NCBI GenBank assembly: GCA_032164295.1
Contig: JAJHTX010000010.1
Coordinates: forward strand, 1,426,001-1,490,000
Origin: Inonotus obliquus
Taxonomy: Eukaryota; Basidiomycota; Agaricomycetes; Hymenochaetales; Hymenochaetaceae
Direction of reading: 5' to 3'
Length of the DNA stretch: 64,000 nt
The translations under genes were made by a program, and so were the position numbers. Shown here piece after piece: positions 35,246 through 46,157 of this stretch. Position 1 is the first letter of the stretch. Each line of letters opens with the position of its first letter. The notes under the pieces are model-generated. The model ran no database searches and was not told the DNA's origin. It saw nothing but the letters and a program-made list of their open reading frames with translations.

Positions 35246-36871
35246 GTCAATGCTAAGAAATGCTTAGATTGCAATCGTTGCAAGAGATGACGAGTCAGTT
35301 ATGAAGCAGTCGTCGTCGAATGAATGAGAAGTATTGGTTTACATAATCCTTGACACGTCCCGCTTACGTACTTGCCACAATCACACCCATCATCGCCTCT
35401 GTGAGTCACCGTCACCTCACTATCAATTCAATCCGTCACGAGAATCGGGAGGCGCTGCAAAAGATAGCGCGTCAGAGATCCTGAAAACTAGTTAAGAATA
35501 CGAAATAAACATTCGGCAAAAATGCTTGGAGGGGACAGAAGTGACTTTGGAGCCGAATGGACATAGTTGGTAATCTATATGTATATTCTTACCGGCCCAG
35601 CTCAGCATATAATCTCATTTTTCCGTATTCAATAGAAAGGAGCTTTGGATCACTTTCTTCTCATGACCATCGGTCGACCAGTTCCACGCTCCTTGCGACT
35701 TCTTTTCAGCTTCGAGATAATAACTTCAGACAACCCCAAGGAACCTTATTCTGGTCCCTTTGATAATACGACAGGGTCCCGTCATCTACTGGTAAGATTC
35801 TGCCTTTCAATTGGTTTCTCTGAACCTATGGTAAAATATCAGCATATTCGTATATTCGTATACAACTGAGCTGGAAGTTACTCCTAGCACTCCTTCAGAG
35901 TGTTTCGTCCCCCTCGAACGTACTGCTCTTTTTTACAATGCGAGGACGGGCTCCTCTACTACTATTTCTGTGCATCTGGTACTCAGCCAAAGAATCAGAT
36001 ACCTCGAGTATAACCAGCGCATCATGCACGCTTGCGGCGACCGATGGAGATGAGGGGCCCAACGCCCTCTCGGTTGCCCTCGACCCTATGTGTCGTACTG
36101 TGATCGCTTTTTTGATATGTAGACACAGAGCTGGGATGTTCAATTTATCTCCTGGAGGGTACTGTTAAATCCAATCCGTTTATTGATTGCTGGGATGCCG
36201 TAAGTCATCTCGAAACGGTAGTGAATCTAGTGATGCCTATATTCTGACCCATTGAAACCTATGCTTTTGGCGGAGGCGTGGTGTGACGCCGCAATGTACA
36301 TGTACCTGGATTCTCAACCAGTAAATGCATTTGACGAATAGCTGACCTCTCTCAAATCCGTTCGGATTCATCGCTCCTTCGTCTCACCGTTCTTACAATT
36401 CTCAGTGGGACAAACGTCCTTGTTGAGATACGCCAGAAGTCCACTCATTGGGACCTACTCAAATATGAACGTCGCCGCGGTCCCAACGACAAGTACGAAA
36501 ATTGCAAATATCGACGGGTACTGCATCTATCGTTCGGACCAAGTTGTCATCAAGGATAGCATTATCAACAATGCAGATGAATGCATAAGCTTCAGCATAG
36601 CATGTCCTCAACCTATGCAATAAGAGTGTGCCAACCGAATATGTTATATGCTGAAGGCCATCATAACGTGCTTGAAATTGACCAGTTGTTTGTGATCGAT
36701 GCAATGTCTGTCATTATTCAGCCCAGCGACTTCATCTGCTGTCAAGTATACATGTTTGATTCCATAGTCATTGCCACCTCAGTCTCTTACACCACGCCTG
36801 GGGTGGTCCCCTTTCATCATAGATAACTCCATCCGCATTCCCCTATGTCAACGTAAGAGCATAAGATACGC
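35246..36871. other. Intergenic region H-I with a relic on the + strand
   Basis: The upstream element of H is at 35337-35371 on the minus strand (GCTTACGTAC and GGTTTACATAAT as read on +). At about 35970-36150 (+) lies a member of the unidentified fragment family (SITSASCTLAATDGDE, VALDPMC). No intact gene is supported. Around 36780 begins the 3' flank of gene I. Confidence 0.4.
35337..35371 (-). promoter_or_regulatory. Shared two-part upstream element of gene H
   Basis: On the minus strand GTACGTAAGC (35371-35362) is followed by ATTATGTAAACC (35348-35337), about 126 bp upstream of the family start position. Confidence 0.5.
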
Positions 36872-38573
36872 TCATAGCAGTTCTGCAGACAATACGTCGT
36901 CTAGTCCAAACACACCATTCTCCCACCCCTCACAGTCGCAAAACTCGATCTTCACCTTGCTCAGCCCGACCAACCTCAGGTAATCAACGATGCCCGGTAT
37001 GAAACTCGTATCGAAATCACCATCCGAAAAACGAATAAGCTGTCGCAGAGGAGCGGGAGAAGTATGCAAGCGTGGTCGAACTCTAGTGAACGGATTAAAC
37101 ATTTCGCAACCCTTCAACGAGAACGACTCGAGGTGATGAGGGGCAAATCGGATGATTTCGTCAAGAGTTCCGGCGAACAATGCATGTGCCTTCAACTCGA
37201 GCTCCTCAAGCGACGTCATGGTTTGCAGTGAAGTCCGGAATTCCTCCAGAGTTTTCGTGGAAATGGAACGCAGTCGTCGTAGTTTTAGTGTTCGAAGGTT
37301 GGGCATACGGAGTTTCGCAACACATCTACCCGAAATGGCACACGTGACAATACTAGGCATAGTCGTTATGCTGGCTGTGGGTACGTCATACATGTTATAA
37401 ATAGAAACATCGAGCTCTTGTAGTGCTGTCGGGACCGATAAAAAATCGAGCAACTCGGACAGACGAATGTAGTCCTCTCGACACGATAATCGAAAACGAA
37501 CCAAGTGTTTGGCAAGGGATGGGTGAGGAATGAAATTGACCTCCAGACTACGAAGCGAAGGAAGGTCGCAAACTTCGTTAAAACGTTCGCCGCTGCGGAT
37601 ACAAAGATGTAGATCTTGAAGAGAATTTGCGTTTGCAAGGAAATCCCTCAGGGAATCTAGGTCGCACTCTCGAATTCGATCCAATCTACACCGAACCAGG
37701 TTCCTCCCAAGCGCGGTTCCCGGAACGAAGTCGGCTACTAGGTGTTCGAGGTGTGGAAACTTCCATTCTTTGAGAATATCCATGCTGGGTAAGACGCGGG
37801 TATGTTGTATCACCAAACTATGGAGGTTCTGCGCCTTCCAGCCAGCCAGAATCGGCCCATACTTTTCCCATGATGATTCGTCGAAATAAACGAGTTTCAG
37901 CTCTTCCGGTTCAAGGGATAGAATGCATCTCACGGAAGACAACGGGGACCTGCTATGAATGCAAGCCTTCACGGAAGTATACCCGTTCCCCTCAGCAATT
38001 GCAATGATCTGCTCTGGTGGCTGATCCGAGCTAATGTGATATCCATCCCACATTCTCCGCATCGACATCATCACTCTCCTGAACCTCTTGCACACAAGCG
38101 ACAGCGCTACCTTCTTCTCCAGCGTGGTTGCGGCAAGGACGAATATCTCTGCAAGCACCTCGTCCGGAAGAAGATTTAGTCCGTAGTTCAAAGCAGTGCT
38201 GCTCATATGATTATGGAATTCCTCCAGTTTCTGCTCAAGCCGTTTGACTTCGTCGAGCACCGTCGCAGCGAACTCACGGAGCCTACGGAGTGGCTTGAGA
38301 GACGAAGTGTACGACCTCCGCATCGATTTGAGATGATTTGCGACGTCGTCATACGAATTTTCGCTGCTCGAGACGATGAGAATTGTAGACATTGTCGATG
38401 CGTTGACCGACTCACCGCTCAGCAAGTAACAGAGCTGTGCTGTCCTCCACAAGCGTCCATACCGCCGCTGCGGCTTGCTCGAGAGTGGGGCACGTCTCAG
38501 AATAATGCGGACTGGCGCATTGTAGCTCATTGAATGCGCACGATTCCTTCTCGGTCCCATTGAGTTTGTCCAT
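36872..38573 (-). CDS. F-box/LRR-like protein I
   Basis: Predicted F-box substrate receptor of 549 residues, and the only complete copy on the minus strand. Exon 1 is 38573-38416 (52 codons plus two bases), the intron 38415-38364 (52 nt) and exon 2 38363-36872. A longer open frame through the intron uses a different frame of exon 1 and is rejected. Exon 1 has the family peptide LEQAAAAVWTLVED. The F-box core is LLPDEVLAEIFVLAATTLEK then LSLVCKRF. LRR-like segments continue to the C-terminal DYLRLVGLSKVKIEFCDCEG motif. Exon 1 is shorter by three codons near its end than in the + strand genes, a feature shared with H, so H and I form a subgroup. Confidence 0.85.
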
Positions 38574-39946
38574 GTCAATGTTGGGAAATACTTGTTTGCG
38601 AGCGTTGCAAGAGATGACCGGCAGTTATGTTGCAGTCGTCGAAGTCGAGTGAGTGAGAAGTTTTGGTTTACATAATCCTTGACATGACCCGCTTACGTAC
38701 TTGCCGCGACGGCACACTCTTACTACCTCTCCTCTCCGAGTCTTCGAGTCACCGTCAGTATTACTTCAATCCGTCACGGGGATCGGAAAGCTCTGCGGGA
38801 AGGATAGCACGTCAGGGATCCTAAAAACTGATTAAGAATACGAAATAAACATTTGGCAAAAATTGCTTGAAGGGGACAGAAGTGACTTTGGAACCGGATG
38901 GACATGGTTGGTATTCTATACGTATATTCTTACTGGGTCATCGTCTATTCTCGTTTCACCGTATTCAATAGGAAGCAACGTTGGATCACATTCTTCTCAT
39001 GACCAATGGTCGACCACTTCCACGCTCTTTCGAGCTTCGAGATACATAACTTCAGACAACCACAACTTGAAGGAACCTTACTCCGGGCCCTTTGATAATA
39101 TGTCAGGGTCCCGTCACCTACTGGCAAGAGGCCGCTTATCAACCGGTTTCTATTCCTGTGATAAAATGTGTACAATTGAGCTGGAAGTTAGTCCTAGCCC
39201 TCCAACTTGTCCTTCAAGTACTTTCATCCCTCTCAAACTACCTGTTCTCTTTTCTACGATGTGAGGATGGACTGCTGTACTAAAACTTCTGTACATCTGG
39301 TGCTCAGCTAAAGTATCAGCTAAGTATTTTGAGAGAAACTGGTGTCTCTTACACACTCACGGTGACGGGTGGAAATGATGGGCATGACTTTGACCTGGCC
39401 CTCCTCGACTCTATGTGTTCTGCTGTGCAAATTCCATGGGAAACAACGCTCGATATAAACACAAAGATGAATATGATGGGAGATAAAGACAATCATATGT
39501 TTTTCTTATGATCGATCATAAAATTAGCATGGCAGTTTATGAACTTGGAATATAAGAAGGGCGATGAGATAATATTAATATTTGAACTGTTTCCCAGAAG
39601 ATTAATACCTAATACTGTGCAACTGATTCGAATAACACATATATATATCCTTTCCTGCAATACTAAGTCCACTTCTTGTTCTATCATCATTTGTTGCAAT
39701 ATAACCAGTTTGCTTGCGACTGATGCAATTCCCAATGTGGTGATTTCATTTGTTCTCAGTCTCTTATGTCACGACTGAGGTGAGCCACTCTCTCTATATG
39801 TATACACACGCACACTATTCACATTCATTTTACTCTCTCGTAGAGTCATTAGTGATTAGACAACAACACGACTGAGAAATCTTTACATATCTCCATCCCT
39901 TTCCTCCAGTCCTCCAGGTCAACGTAAGAGGTAAGGATATATGTGC
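38574..39946. other. Intergenic region I-J with a relic on the + strand
   Basis: The upstream element of I is at 38665-38700 on the minus strand. At about 39330-39510 (+) lies another member of the fragment family (SYTLTVTGGNDGHDFDLALL, then TKMNMMGDKDN). The stretch 39540-39840 repeats the flank of gene H (33110-33460). No intact gene is supported. Confidence 0.4.
38665..38700 (-). promoter_or_regulatory. Shared two-part upstream element of gene I
   Basis: On the minus strand GTACGTAAGC (38700-38691) is followed by ATTATGTAAACC (38676-38665), 127 bp upstream of the ATG. Confidence 0.5.
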
Positions 39947-40454
39947 TCATGCTCGTTTAGCGGATGCGGATAACACATCATCTAGTCCAAACACCCCACT
40001 CTTCCACCCCTCACAGTCGCAAAACTCAATCTTCACTTTCTCAAGCCCGACCGACCTCAGATAATCAACGAGACACGATATGGAATGCGAATTGAAACAG
40101 CCCTCCGAAAAACGTATAAGCTGTCGCAGAGGAGCGTGAGAGGTATGCAAGCGTGGTTGACCTGTAGTGAATGGAGAAAAACGACGGCAATACTTCATAG
40201 AGAATGACCCAAGGTGATGAGGGGCAAATCGGATGATTTCGTCTAGAGAATCGGCGTGCTGAACATATGGCTCTAACTGGAGCTCCTCAAGCGATGTCAT
40301 GGATTGTAGGGAAGTCCGGAATTCCTCCAGAGTTTTCGTGGGAATGGAATACAGTTTTTGTAGTTTTAGCGTTCGAAGGTTGGGCATACAGAGTTTCACA
40401 ATCAAGTCCGAACAAAATGAAATGACACACGTGACAACACTAGGCATGGTCGTT
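39947..40454 (-). pseudogene. F-box/LRR-like gene J, 3' fragment
   Basis: This is the C-terminal third of an F-box family gene, starting within the TTMPSVVTC motif and ending DDVLSASAKRA at 39947. It is open over its length. At 40454 it meets the terminal inverted repeat of a DNA transposon. The other half of the interrupted motif (AAVNVT) is at 42932, and one copy of the GTT duplication restores the frame. Confidence 0.85.
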
Positions 40455-40750
40455 CACGGCAGGCAAAATAGGATATCAGCGGGGATCGTATTTTAAATAT
40501 TTTTCAAGCATTTATTTTAAGTATCAGTAAGCATGCCGGCTGAGCCAATATTTAAAGTATCTTTCACGTGACGCAATTTTAAATATCGATAAGGATATCG
40601 GTCTAAGGTTATTTTAAATATCAGTCGGATTATAATATGTAAATCGATATTTTAAATATAGGTCAAGATATCAAACTTGCCGAAATTTCAAATATAGATA
40701 AGGATATTGTCAAAGTCAATATTCTAAATATCATTCGAAGACATATTGAG

Positions 40751-40850
40751 CGGGCAATAAGCGGGCAATGGGAGGGCGACGGGCGGGTGATGAGAGGGCG
40801 ACGAGCAGGCGATGAGAGGGCGACAGGCAGGCGATGAGCGGGTGTGCAGT
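40751..40850. repeat. GGGCGATGGGCGG-type minisatellite in the left TIR
   Basis: About eight imperfect copies of a 12-13-bp unit (variants of GGGCGATGAGAG and GCGGGCAATGGG) occur here. The reverse-complement array sits at 42465-42615 in the right TIR, so it is part of the transposon's subterminal structure. Confidence 0.7.
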
Positions 40851-41042
40851 TGAAGCCTGTATGCAGTCAGTAAGGGCAAATACAGCATCAAGGTCCTATA
40901 CCAAGTCATAACTCAGTCCCGTCAAAGAGTCTGTCAATAATGGACCACTAGTACATGTATAAATGGCAATTGAGATTTCAAAGGGCGATGGCAGGGTGAT
41001 GAGTGGGTGTGTAGATAGAGTGTAGGGAGTTGTCCAACATCT

Positions 41043-41240
41043 TTGATTCCATTCCATCATTACACACCTACATTAATACCATACCACATAATGTACCCGA
41101 TAGACTTCGAGGAACATAGAACCCTCGCCTTTCTCTACCTTGCAAAGCTAAGCAAACAGGACGCGATTCTCCTGTCCACCATCACGAGTGCAAGGCATTC
41201 AGGGCATTTGGGCAGACTTGACTCGCAATGTGAACGTAAG
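41043..41240 (+). other. Unidentified open segment inside the TIR transposon
   Basis: A short open segment with an ATG at 41091 reads MYPIDFEEHRTLAFLYLAKL and ends at a possible GTAAGT splice donor (about 41234). A possible acceptor TCACCAG lies directly before the histidine kinase fragment. It may be another captured exon or element-specific sequence; I do not recognise it. Confidence 0.3.
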
Positions 41241-41282
41241 TGTTCTATTTGAAGAACCTATTCGCAACAATGGTACTCACCA

Positions 41283-41545
41283 GGGTCGCACAGAAAATGG
41301 CAAGCAACCTCACTGACCAAGTGAGTTCGATTTTGAATGTCACGAAGGCTATCGTGCACGGAAACTTGTCCAAGGTTGTCGACATAGATGTGCAGGGTGA
41401 ATTGTTAGGAAACTGTGAACAGCATGGTTGCCCAAGTTTCGCCACTTGCAAATGAAGTTGTTTGTGTGTTGATCGAAGTCATTACTGCAGGTAAACTCGG
41501 TGGACAAGCAGTTGTTCCTGATGTGAAAGGGGTGTGGAAGGTTAG
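41283..41545 (+). pseudogene. Captured HAMP-repeat fragment of a group III histidine kinase
   Basis: The + strand reads VAQKMASNLTDQVSSILNVT, then HGNLSKVVDIDVQGELL, and after a frame change VNSMVAQVSPLANEV and KLGGQAVVPDVKGVWK. This order is the repeated HAMP unit of fungal group III hybrid histidine kinases (Nik-1/Os-1 type). Only about 85 residues are present, with one frameshift near 41410 and no kinase domain. It lies within a TIR transposon, so a captured fragment is the best explanation. Recognition is from memory of the family pattern. Confidence 0.75.
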
Positions 41546-41548
41546 TTA

Positions 41549-42259
<711 letters not shown>

Positions 42260-42464
42260 TGGTAAACGGCGAAATCTTTAACTTCATGCCCTAGATCCGG
42301 CATGTCGCTGCGAACACCGTTTCTATAATTCAGAATGAATGAGTAAGTTTATCTGCGCATACAGGCTCGTCTCCATTGTAGCAACTAGAACAGCGGCTCA
42401 ATATCTCTCATGGACACAGGTTCATCTTTGCCCTTACGGACCGCATACAAGCTTCAACTGCGCA

Positions 42465-42615
42465 CCCGCTCATTACCTGCCCGTTGCCCGCCTATTGCCT
42501 GCCCATTGCCCGCCTATTGCCTGCCCGTCACCCACCCATCACCCACCCGTTGCCCTCTCATTGCCCTCTCATTGCCCACCCATTGCCCGCCCATTGCCCG
42601 TTCATTGCCCGCTTA
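42465..42615. repeat. CCCATTGCCCGCC-type minisatellite in the right TIR
   Basis: At least ten imperfect copies of a 12-14-bp unit occur here. They are the reverse complement of the array at 40751-40850, and this copy is longer. It is part of the inverted repeat of the element. Confidence 0.7.
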
Positions 42616-42931
42616 ATATCTACCCGACCAATATTTATAATATCCGGTCTGGCAATACCCTTATTGATTCTTAAAATATCACCCAAGTAGATATCTTGAT
42701 TGATATTTAAAATATATGCCAAGTCGATATCTTAAATATCGATAAAAATATCAGTAAGAGGATTTTTTAAATATCTCACGGATGGGGATATCCTTATTTA
42801 TATTTAAAATATCGACACGTGAAATATATTATAAGTATCGGCGCAGCCGGGACACTTATCGATATTTAAAATATCGGCAAAAAAATAATTTAAAATAATG
42901 CCCCCTCCGATATTCTATTTTGCCCGCCGTG

Positions 42932-43757
42932 GTTACGTTGACTGCGGCTACGTTATAAGTGACAAAACCAGAAATGTCGAGCTCCTGCAGTGCTGTTGAA
43001 ACCAATAAAAAATCAAGCAACTCGGACAGATGAATTTGTCCTCGAAGACCAGGAGGAGGGGGAAAAACTTGAGGTCGAAGGGATGGAGAGCATGGAATGT
43101 CGGCATCTCGATCTAATCGAAAACGAACCAAGCGCTTGGCAAGGGATGGATGAGGAACAAAATTGACCTCCAGATTGCGAAGTGAAGGAAGGTTGCATGC
43201 CTCATAAAAAAGTGTGCCACAGAGGATAGAAAGATGTAGATCCTGAAGAGAATTTGCGTTTGCAAGGAAATCCCTCAGGGAATCCAGTTCATAATCTCGA
43301 ATTCGTTCCAATCTACACTGAACCAGGTTTCTCCCGAGTTCCGTCGCAGGAACGAAGTCGGCCTCTAGGCTTTCGAGGTGTGGAAAGTTCCATTCTTTGA
43401 GAATATCCATGCCGGGTACATCGCGGGTATGTCATATCACCAAACTGCGGAGATTCTGCGCGTTCCAGCCAACCAGAATCGGCCCAAATTTTTCCCATGA
43501 TGATTTGTCAAAATAACCGAGTTCCAGCTCTTCCGGTTCAAGAGATAGAATACATTCCATGGAAGACAACGGGGATTTGGGATAGAGCAAAGCCTTCAGC
43601 GAGATAAACCTGCTTGCTTCAGCAATTGCAACGCTCTGTTCTGGTGGCTGGTTCGAATCTATGCGATACCCATCCCACATTTTCGGCATGGACATCATCA
43701 CTCTCCTGAACCTCTTGCACACAAGTGATAGTGCCACTTTCTCCTCCAGCGTGGTTG
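42932..43757 (-). pseudogene. F-box/LRR-like gene J, middle fragment
   Basis: Between the solo LTR and the TIR transposon lies the middle of gene J: TLEEKVALSLVCKRFRRVMM, then the leucine-rich segments up to the AAVNVT motif. A TGA at 43434-43432 replaces CGA of relatives (ATATGACAT against ATACGACAT); the frame is otherwise continuous. There is an unusual Pro-rich insertion (PQVFPPPPGLRGQ) near 43060. Removal of both mobile elements would give one collinear gene from the F-box to the C-terminus. Confidence 0.8.
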
Positions 43758-45288
43758 TGTCAGAAGAAATTGACTTATTTGGCATGCAGATCCAGAAATG
43801 CTACAACCCGATAAATTCCCACAAACACCTGACATCCCGCTTTGTGCAAAACGCGATTTGCACAAAGCGTTAATGACACGTGACCAGGAGAATGGAGAGA
43901 CAATTCGATCGAACATATTATACACACACACGCTATTGTCCCTGGGGCTCGACATTACCAGGACAAATCAATACACCAATATGCAGGTTCTGTGAGTGGG
44001 CACATGAGGAAGCATGGATGCTGCAGACATGGATACTCGAGGACGCAGTAAATCATATGCTTCGAAGTGACCCGTATTCAATTCGAACCAACCACCATTG
44101 GTCGACGGTTGCAGAAACAACTCAACCATTGTTCACACCTACACTAAATGCATACTTGCATGAAGTTACGGTTTGGACAGGAAGAGGGTTACACTACATT
44201 GCGAATGCAGGTGTAATTGCATAGACAAGAAGATCGATACATTCCCAGCTATGCCGACGAGTGGCAATACAACCCGACTGGCCAATACATGCGGAAGCTA
44301 CAAGAGAACATCAAGCACTACGCAATAATCTATTTGGCAACATAGTGGCACGATGGAAATCAGAGCAGAATCAACTACCGGGAATGATAGCATTGGAAAT
44401 CTCTCAACCGAGGGAACGGATCAACGGGGCGATCTTAACCTTCATCATGGAAGGGATCAGTGGCGATCAGGTGCAAGGAACGGAGATACGGATACCTGAC
44501 GGATATCGCCGAGCAACGATCTGGCGGACTGGGTTACCTGCCATAGTACAGGCAGAACCATATAGGCCCGCCGCTCCGGTGATTGATAATCGAGCTAATC
44601 CTATTGAGGGAGGAAGCCCGAGTCGACCGAGACAGCCGAATGGCCCAGCAGCACCTGCAGAGGATGAAGACATGGCAGACTGTTCGAGTTGCTGTGCATG
44701 ACATCATAAGGAACATTCGAGAGGGACTGACGTGGCAGTGCGGAAGGCACGGAGCTCCGCACAGCCACAGGATTGGCCGGTGATGGCGTGATCGCCGTAC
44801 ACTGACCAGGTATGAAGTCATATTGAAGGATCTGGAAGGTTGCAGGAGGAAATCGGAAGTGCATCGCCACCCGATTGGAGATTGCGGAGTATCAGACAAG
44901 ATAGGGGCTGTGCTCGGAAAGATCAGGAGGCTGTGCCCGAGGGAGCCCGGGTAACTCAATAGATAGAAGCTTCGGGTATAAATAGGCCAAGCGAGGGTGG
45001 CTATGTCCCTCAGCAAAATTCTTCTGTACTAGTGAATACAAAGAAGCCCCACAAAGCTTCTCTTCTTCGCTACCACTCTTATCATCGGTACTAGTGTCCG
45101 GCCGGTCCCTTGACCCCGACTAAGTACTGTTGCTACTCTGCTCTACAAAGCACTGCCTCGCACTTCCCATCGCTTATCAAAACGGATTGCGAATATTGCC
45201 AGAGTGAGTGGACTTGTTCTGGTGCATCGATCGTGTTGATCAGTCGATCAATGTCGGTCTGCTGATCCGATCTGCACTGGTCCTAACA
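43758..45288 (+). mobile_element. Solo LTR of a second LTR-retrotransposon family
   Basis: The 1531-bp element starts TGTCAGAAGA and ends GGTCCTAACA. It is flanked by the direct repeat GGTTG (43753-43757 and 45289-45293). Its two sides join the F-box of gene J exactly (TLEEK... on the left, PDEVLAEIFVLTAT on the right). There is no internal pol. A TATAAATAG box is at 44977-44985 on the + strand, followed by a C/T-rich stretch, as expected in an LTR promoter. A broken ORF lies upstream of the TATA box, as in the other LTR family. The overall sequence is not visibly similar to the 1567-bp LTR. Confidence 0.85.
43880..44701 (+). pseudogene. LTR-encoded ORF of the second family, broken
   Basis: One reading frame runs from 43880 to 44701 with a single in-frame TAG at 44222-44224. 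It contains CRFC, then WILEDAVNHML, then HHWSTV and a later IALEISQPRERINGAILTFI segment. The ORF of the 1567-bp LTR has the same order: CYKC, IILREATGML, THWTIV and LGWRIPSNDTRRSVRLLI. The position upstream of the TATA box is also the same. I infer a distant common origin. Function is unknown. Confidence 0.5.
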
Positions 45289-45336
45289 GGTTGCAGTAAG
45301 GACGAATATCTCGGCAAGCACCTCGTCCGGGACAGA
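45289..45336 (-). pseudogene. F-box/LRR-like gene J, 5' fragment (F-box core)
   Basis: This short piece encodes PDEVLAEIFVLTAT and directly continues into the middle fragment once the solo LTR and one GGTTG copy are removed. Upstream of it (beyond 45336) the expected exon 2 start, intron and exon 1 are missing. Within 25 bp the sequence passes to a piece of another family copy (K). Confidence 0.75.
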
Positions 45337-45360
45337 TGGATATTTTACAAAAATGGACCT

Positions 45361-45390
45361 AATCGCAAATGAACCAACTGTATGGCAAGG
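45361..45390 (-). pseudogene. F-box/LRR-like gene K, fragment left of the retrotransposon
   Basis: On the minus strand this reads on from PSLA at the other side of the retrotransposon as a degenerate LVHLRL (KHLVRFRL in intact genes). It shows that the chromovirus inserted in a family copy. The fragment ends abruptly next to the J fragment, so a deletion had fused K and J. Confidence 0.65.
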
Positions 45391-45863
45391 TGTTAGAAAA
45401 CGCTCGCCCTAAAGGGACTATACAGTAACCACAGTAGGACTGAGACCAGTGTTACGGGTTCGGCGATGCTTTTCTAAGAGTTTCCGGAGCCTACTCGGTT
45501 TTCACAAGCAGGGCAGATTCCCAAGTATACTAAGCGTTGCCTCAGACGTTTTCGTTTAGCTGATCAAGTCGGGCCTCAACCTCGTTGACAGACTAGTAGG
45601 ACAGTGTCGACTGCCGTTCGTAAGCTTCCCTAGTCGGTGGACGACTAATCAATCGTTCCACGCCGTAGAGTAAGAGAGGTTAAGCAGATTAGGTGGTCTT
45701 CAGATTAGAAGCTAGATGCCTAAGAGGACTCGATGTACAAGACGATCGAAAGAAAGATGGGGAGCTACGGTCTAAGTCTACAACTATTTATACCTTTTCC
45801 TCATGTTGTGGACGGACCACTTCCTACGCTCCGTAGTTCCTACTCTCGATCTGATTCGTTGTT

Positions 45864-46157
45864 CTAGCTTTCAAACTCGTCTGGTAATTCCATTGTTCTG
45901 CTGCGGATTGACTCATCGACTGCGCCCTGTGCAGGATGATGACTCGGCGTTGACTCATCTTGACTTGAACTGAATTGAAACCTATGCTCGGGGTCGGCCT
46001 TGTGCTGCGCCCTGTGCATGGAGTGAGTCAATGAGTGAGTCATTGAATGCGTGTTCGTATGCCATTGGTTTTGCATGGCTGCGCCGTAGTTAGAGTTCGC
46101 TTGTCCGCAGTTGCTCGTGCATTTAAGGAATTCCGTTGGGGTTCCGTGGTATAGCAT
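45864..46157 (-). CDS. Second LTR ORF (97 aa), 3' LTR copy
   Basis: This ORF overlaps the end of the 258-codon ORF by 35 nt in another frame. It has CTSNCG near residue 14, a THSMTHSLTHSMH repeat and a polar tail. No family is recognised. It could be the 3' part of a frameshifted product or chance; its retention in all three LTR copies is weak support because the copies are closely related. Confidence 0.35.
   Translation of the reverse strand: MLYHGTPTEFLKCTSNCGQANSNYGAAMQNQWHTNTHSMTHSLTHSMHRAQHKADPEHRFQFSSSQDESTPSHHPAQGAVDESIRSRTMELPDEFES

Noticed and set aside
40751..40850. Possible CRISPR-like or satellite array
   Set aside because: The units are 12-13 bp, imperfect, without spacers, and mirrored in the other arm of the transposon. 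They belong to its TIR.
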